Made by a program: the position numbers and the translations under genes. A stretch of DNA of 34,104 nt. Source: CAYLNH01 sp964384625. GTDB lineage: Bacteria; Verrucomicrobiota; Lentisphaeria; JABSQK01. The stretch is taken from contig CAYLNH010000045.1 in NCBI GenBank assembly GCA_964384625.1, forward strand, positions 1-34,104. Direction: 5' to 3'. Below, piece by piece: positions 32,639-34,104 of the stretch. Below the pieces are notes generated by a model. That model was not told the DNA's origin. It was given only the letters and a program-made list of their open reading frames with translations, and made no database searches. Each line of letters starts with the position of its first letter. The stretch's first letter is position 1.

Positions 32639-32704
32639 ATGATGACCTCATGGTTCCTGTTGCTGGTCATGTTCTTGCTGTTCATGGCCTTGTGCGACTG
32701 GTGA
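32639..32704 (+). CDS. Putative 21-residue hydrophobic membrane peptide
   Basis: Two adjacent ATGs (32639, 32642) open a 21-codon frame: MMTSW, then a run of L, V, M and F (WFLLLVMFLLFMAL), ending in Cys-Asp-Trp. GAGAGGAG lies 7 nt upstream. With the promoter 40-70 nt before it, the complete expression signals argue for a real product. The size and hydrophobicity resemble type I toxin peptides of the Ibs class or regulatory membrane peptides, but there is no sequence basis for choosing. No clear antisense RNA promoter is seen. The following 96 nt to 32800 hold no gene. Confidence 0.55.
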   Translation: MMTSWFLLLVMFLLFMALCDW

Positions 32705-32800
32705 CGGCTGCGAACGGCTGGGGTGTGACCGTTATTGGGAAGTAGAATCCACCGGATGAACCACGGTCGGCAAGTCGGGAATGCTTGTCCGCGCGGGGCG

Positions 32801-32964
32801 CTTGCCTGATTCATGCATCAACCTCATTGCAGTCCGTCCGCCGTGGCGTGAAGAGCCGCCCCTGCGCGCCGCGTGAGTTTCGTTCCACGTGACAACGTGG
32901 TCAGAGGATGGACTGGCGTGCTCTGGCGACTCGCAGTAGAAGGTTTATGAATGAATCAGGCAAG
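32801..32964. repeat. 164-bp element of three nested inverted repeats
   Basis: Outer repeat: CTTGCCTGATTCAT (32801-32814) with ATGAATCAGGCAAG (32951-32964), 14 of 14. Middle: CAGTCCGTCC (32830-32839) with GGATGGACTG (32906-32915), one G-T. Inner hairpin: CCACGT (32885-32890), GACA loop, ACGTGG (32895-32900). The nesting lets the whole element fold as one long stem. It may be a MITE or a structured RNA. It carries no ORF worth reporting, and the gap continues featureless to 33011. Confidence 0.8.
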
Positions 32965-33011
32965 TGTACCCCCTTTCGTTGTGCCGGGGCAACTTTTCGC
33001 GGACCATGAAG

Positions 33012-33791
33012 CTAGCCCTTCAGCAACGGCTTGACAATCGCAACGAGGGCGATGACGGCCAGCAGCGAGAAGACCAGGATTCGCAGCACTCTGACCGACA
33101 GCTTCCGTCCCAGTTTCATCCCCAGAACATTGCCGAGTATTGACGCCGGACCGAGGGTCAAACCGAGCAGCATCGCGGTCAACATGGGACTGCCGTAGGC
33201 GATGTACTGCAGGAGCAGTTGGAAGGGGATCATGGGAATGGAGATGGCCAGGGCCGCGACGCGAAGCTGTTCCTGCTTCCAGCTGTGCGAGTGCGCCCAG
33301 AGCACCAGCGGCGGGCCGCCGACGTTTGCGGCGCCGTGGGTGATGCCCGAGAACCCGCCGGCCAGGATACCCCAGAACCAGTGAAGGTGGTCCTGAGGCG
33401 GCACGCGAACGGCAAGGCGAATGCCGATCGCGATCAGAATAAAGATGCCGATGAACTGCCGAATGCGGGCGGGAGAAATCGTCTCATTCATCTGAAACTG
33501 AATCCAGACCCCAAGCGGGAGCGCCAGGATGGCAGCCAGCGCTACCGGCCAGCATTGCCGATAGCCGATATGCTCCCGCATTTTCCAGGCGAAGAAAGAA
33601 CGCTGACAGGTCGACCCGATGATCGCGATCGCCACGGTTTGCGGCAGACTGAAGCCGGCAAACATCATCAGCGGCACGGAGAACAGGCTGTAGCCGAACC
33701 CGACGGTACTCTGCAGCGCGGCACTGGCGAACAGCACGCCGCCGGCAACGTAGAACCGTGGTTCGTGGATGACTTCGAAAAAATCCATCAT
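33012..33791 (-). CDS. TauE/SafE family sulfite/anion exporter-like permease
   Basis: A 259-residue inner-membrane protein with about eight spans in two repeats. Family features: ALQSTVGFGYSLFSVPLMM at the first repeat and GGFSGITHGAANVGGPPLVLW at the second, both with the glycine-rich turn typical of TauE/SafE (DUF81). Members export sulfite, sulfoacetate or other organosulfur compounds, but the substrate cannot be read here. Adjacent ATGs at 33791 and 33788 are preferred over an upstream TTG at 33821. No sulfur metabolism gene is nearby. Confidence 0.9.
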   Translation of the reverse strand: MMDFFEVIHEPRFYVAGGVLFASAALQSTVGFGYSLFSVPLMMFAGFSLPQTVAIAIIGSTCQRSFFAWKMREHIGYRQCWPVALAAILALPLGVWIQFQMNETISPARIRQFIGIFILIAIGIRLAVRVPPQDHLHWFWGILAGGFSGITHGAANVGGPPLVLWAHSHSWKQEQLRVAALAISIPMIPFQLLLQYIAYGSPMLTAMLLGLTLGPASILGNVLGMKLGRKLSVRVLRILVFSLLAVIALVAIVKPLLKG

Positions 33792-33821
33792 CCAATCTGC
33801 CGCCGCAGATCCGGGATACAA

Positions 33822-34104
33822 GACGTCCGGTTCGGCAGATCACGGATGAGCGAAGCGAAGATCCTGCCATGCCGGGGCTTGCCGACAAGCGAGGAATGCC
33901 GGGGCGGGGTTTCGATCGAGACGGCGAATCAGCCGCAGCCGTAGAGCGCGCTGGAGACCGCTTCGACTCGCCGTGAGCATCGCTGATTTCAGGGCTGGAG
34001 CGTTTTAAGCTATTCTGTAGCCGCCACTCCTCACGCTGAAGGCGTTATCGTCTTGAGCCTGGGGTTGGCGAAGCCTACCCCAGGATGGGGGGAAATACGG
34101 TTCA
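33822..34104. other. Right-edge gap
   Basis: No gene is visible in the last 283 nt. A small cluster of palindromic GC-rich words and the REP-like hairpin at 34058-34084 are the only structures. Confidence 0.6.
34058..34084. repeat. REP-like hairpin near the right edge
   Basis: CCTGGGGT, T, GGC, loop GAA, GCC, T, ACCCCAGG: an 11-bp stem interrupted by one T-T mismatch. The symmetry and a preceding GGCGTTATCG-type flank suggest a dispersed palindromic repeat, but no second copy is in the window. Confidence 0.6.

Overview
The window is GC-rich, densely coded bacterial chromosome. It has no phage, plasmid or transposase genes. The gene set (a REC-Ser/Thr kinase fusion, a soluble multi-PAS/GAF hybrid histidine kinase, a DUF502 membrane protein, UMF1-type MFS, class II xylose isomerase, sialidase-fold enzyme, CBM9-like protein, CCA-encoding tRNA genes) would fit a free-living heterotroph of the PVC group (Planctomycetes/Lentisphaerae/Kiritimatiellota-like) or a neighbouring candidate phylum. 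That placement is inference from gene content only; there is no rRNA gene here.

Layout. 1-6.7 kb: a 25-bp perfect palindrome at the left edge, a response-regulator/Ser-Thr-kinase fusion (-), yebC followed at 4 nt by an MFS transporter (+), then an APC amino-acid permease fused to a PTS EIIA-like domain (-) with a short overlapping downstream frame, and fxsA (-). 6.9-12 kb: a family 5 peptide-binding protein (+), a ferritin-like protein with two extra cysteines (-), a lone DppB-type permease (+) and xylose isomerase (+). No DppC or ATPase genes are present. 12-20.4 kb: two large proteins of unknown function (one DUF1444-like with a membrane tail, one exported with an internal duplication), a 0.7-kb gap holding a repeat element with an amplified 47-bp unit, and a 1163-residue hybrid histidine kinase. 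20.4-26.5 kb: ruvAB (-) divergent from citrate synthase, then panB-panC, a YkgJ-type cysteine-cluster protein and a DUF502 protein (+). 26.6-30.5 kb: a CBM9-like protein with its own promoter (-), a 70-residue hypothetical protein (+), and a tightly coupled GntR regulator - sialidase-like enzyme - DMT exporter operon (-), each junction a 4-nt overlap, with an 18-bp palindrome over the promoter.

30.5-34.1 kb is the most unusual part: small single-span membrane ORFs, a Rho-independent terminator and five tRNA genes, Ser(UGA), a CAG-anticodon tRNA without the long variable arm expected of Leu, Cys(GCA), Tyr(GUA) and a Ser(GCU) with C at position 33. The spacers are filled by degenerate heptamer repeats, and there is a 90-bp MITE-like element related to the one at 16.4 kb. 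Next come a small basic ORF, a transcription unit with a near-consensus promoter and strong Shine-Dalgarno for a 21-residue hydrophobic peptide, and a 164-bp element of three nested inverted repeats. The window ends with a TauE/SafE permease and a REP-like hairpin.

Functionally the window mixes housekeeping (RuvAB, citrate synthase, pantothenate synthesis, tRNAs), carbohydrate use (xylose isomerase, regulated sialidase-like operon, CBM9-like protein), nutrient transport and two signalling proteins. The best candidates for undescribed biology are the atypical tRNAs, the 21-residue peptide unit with the adjacent nested-repeat element, and the repeat family.
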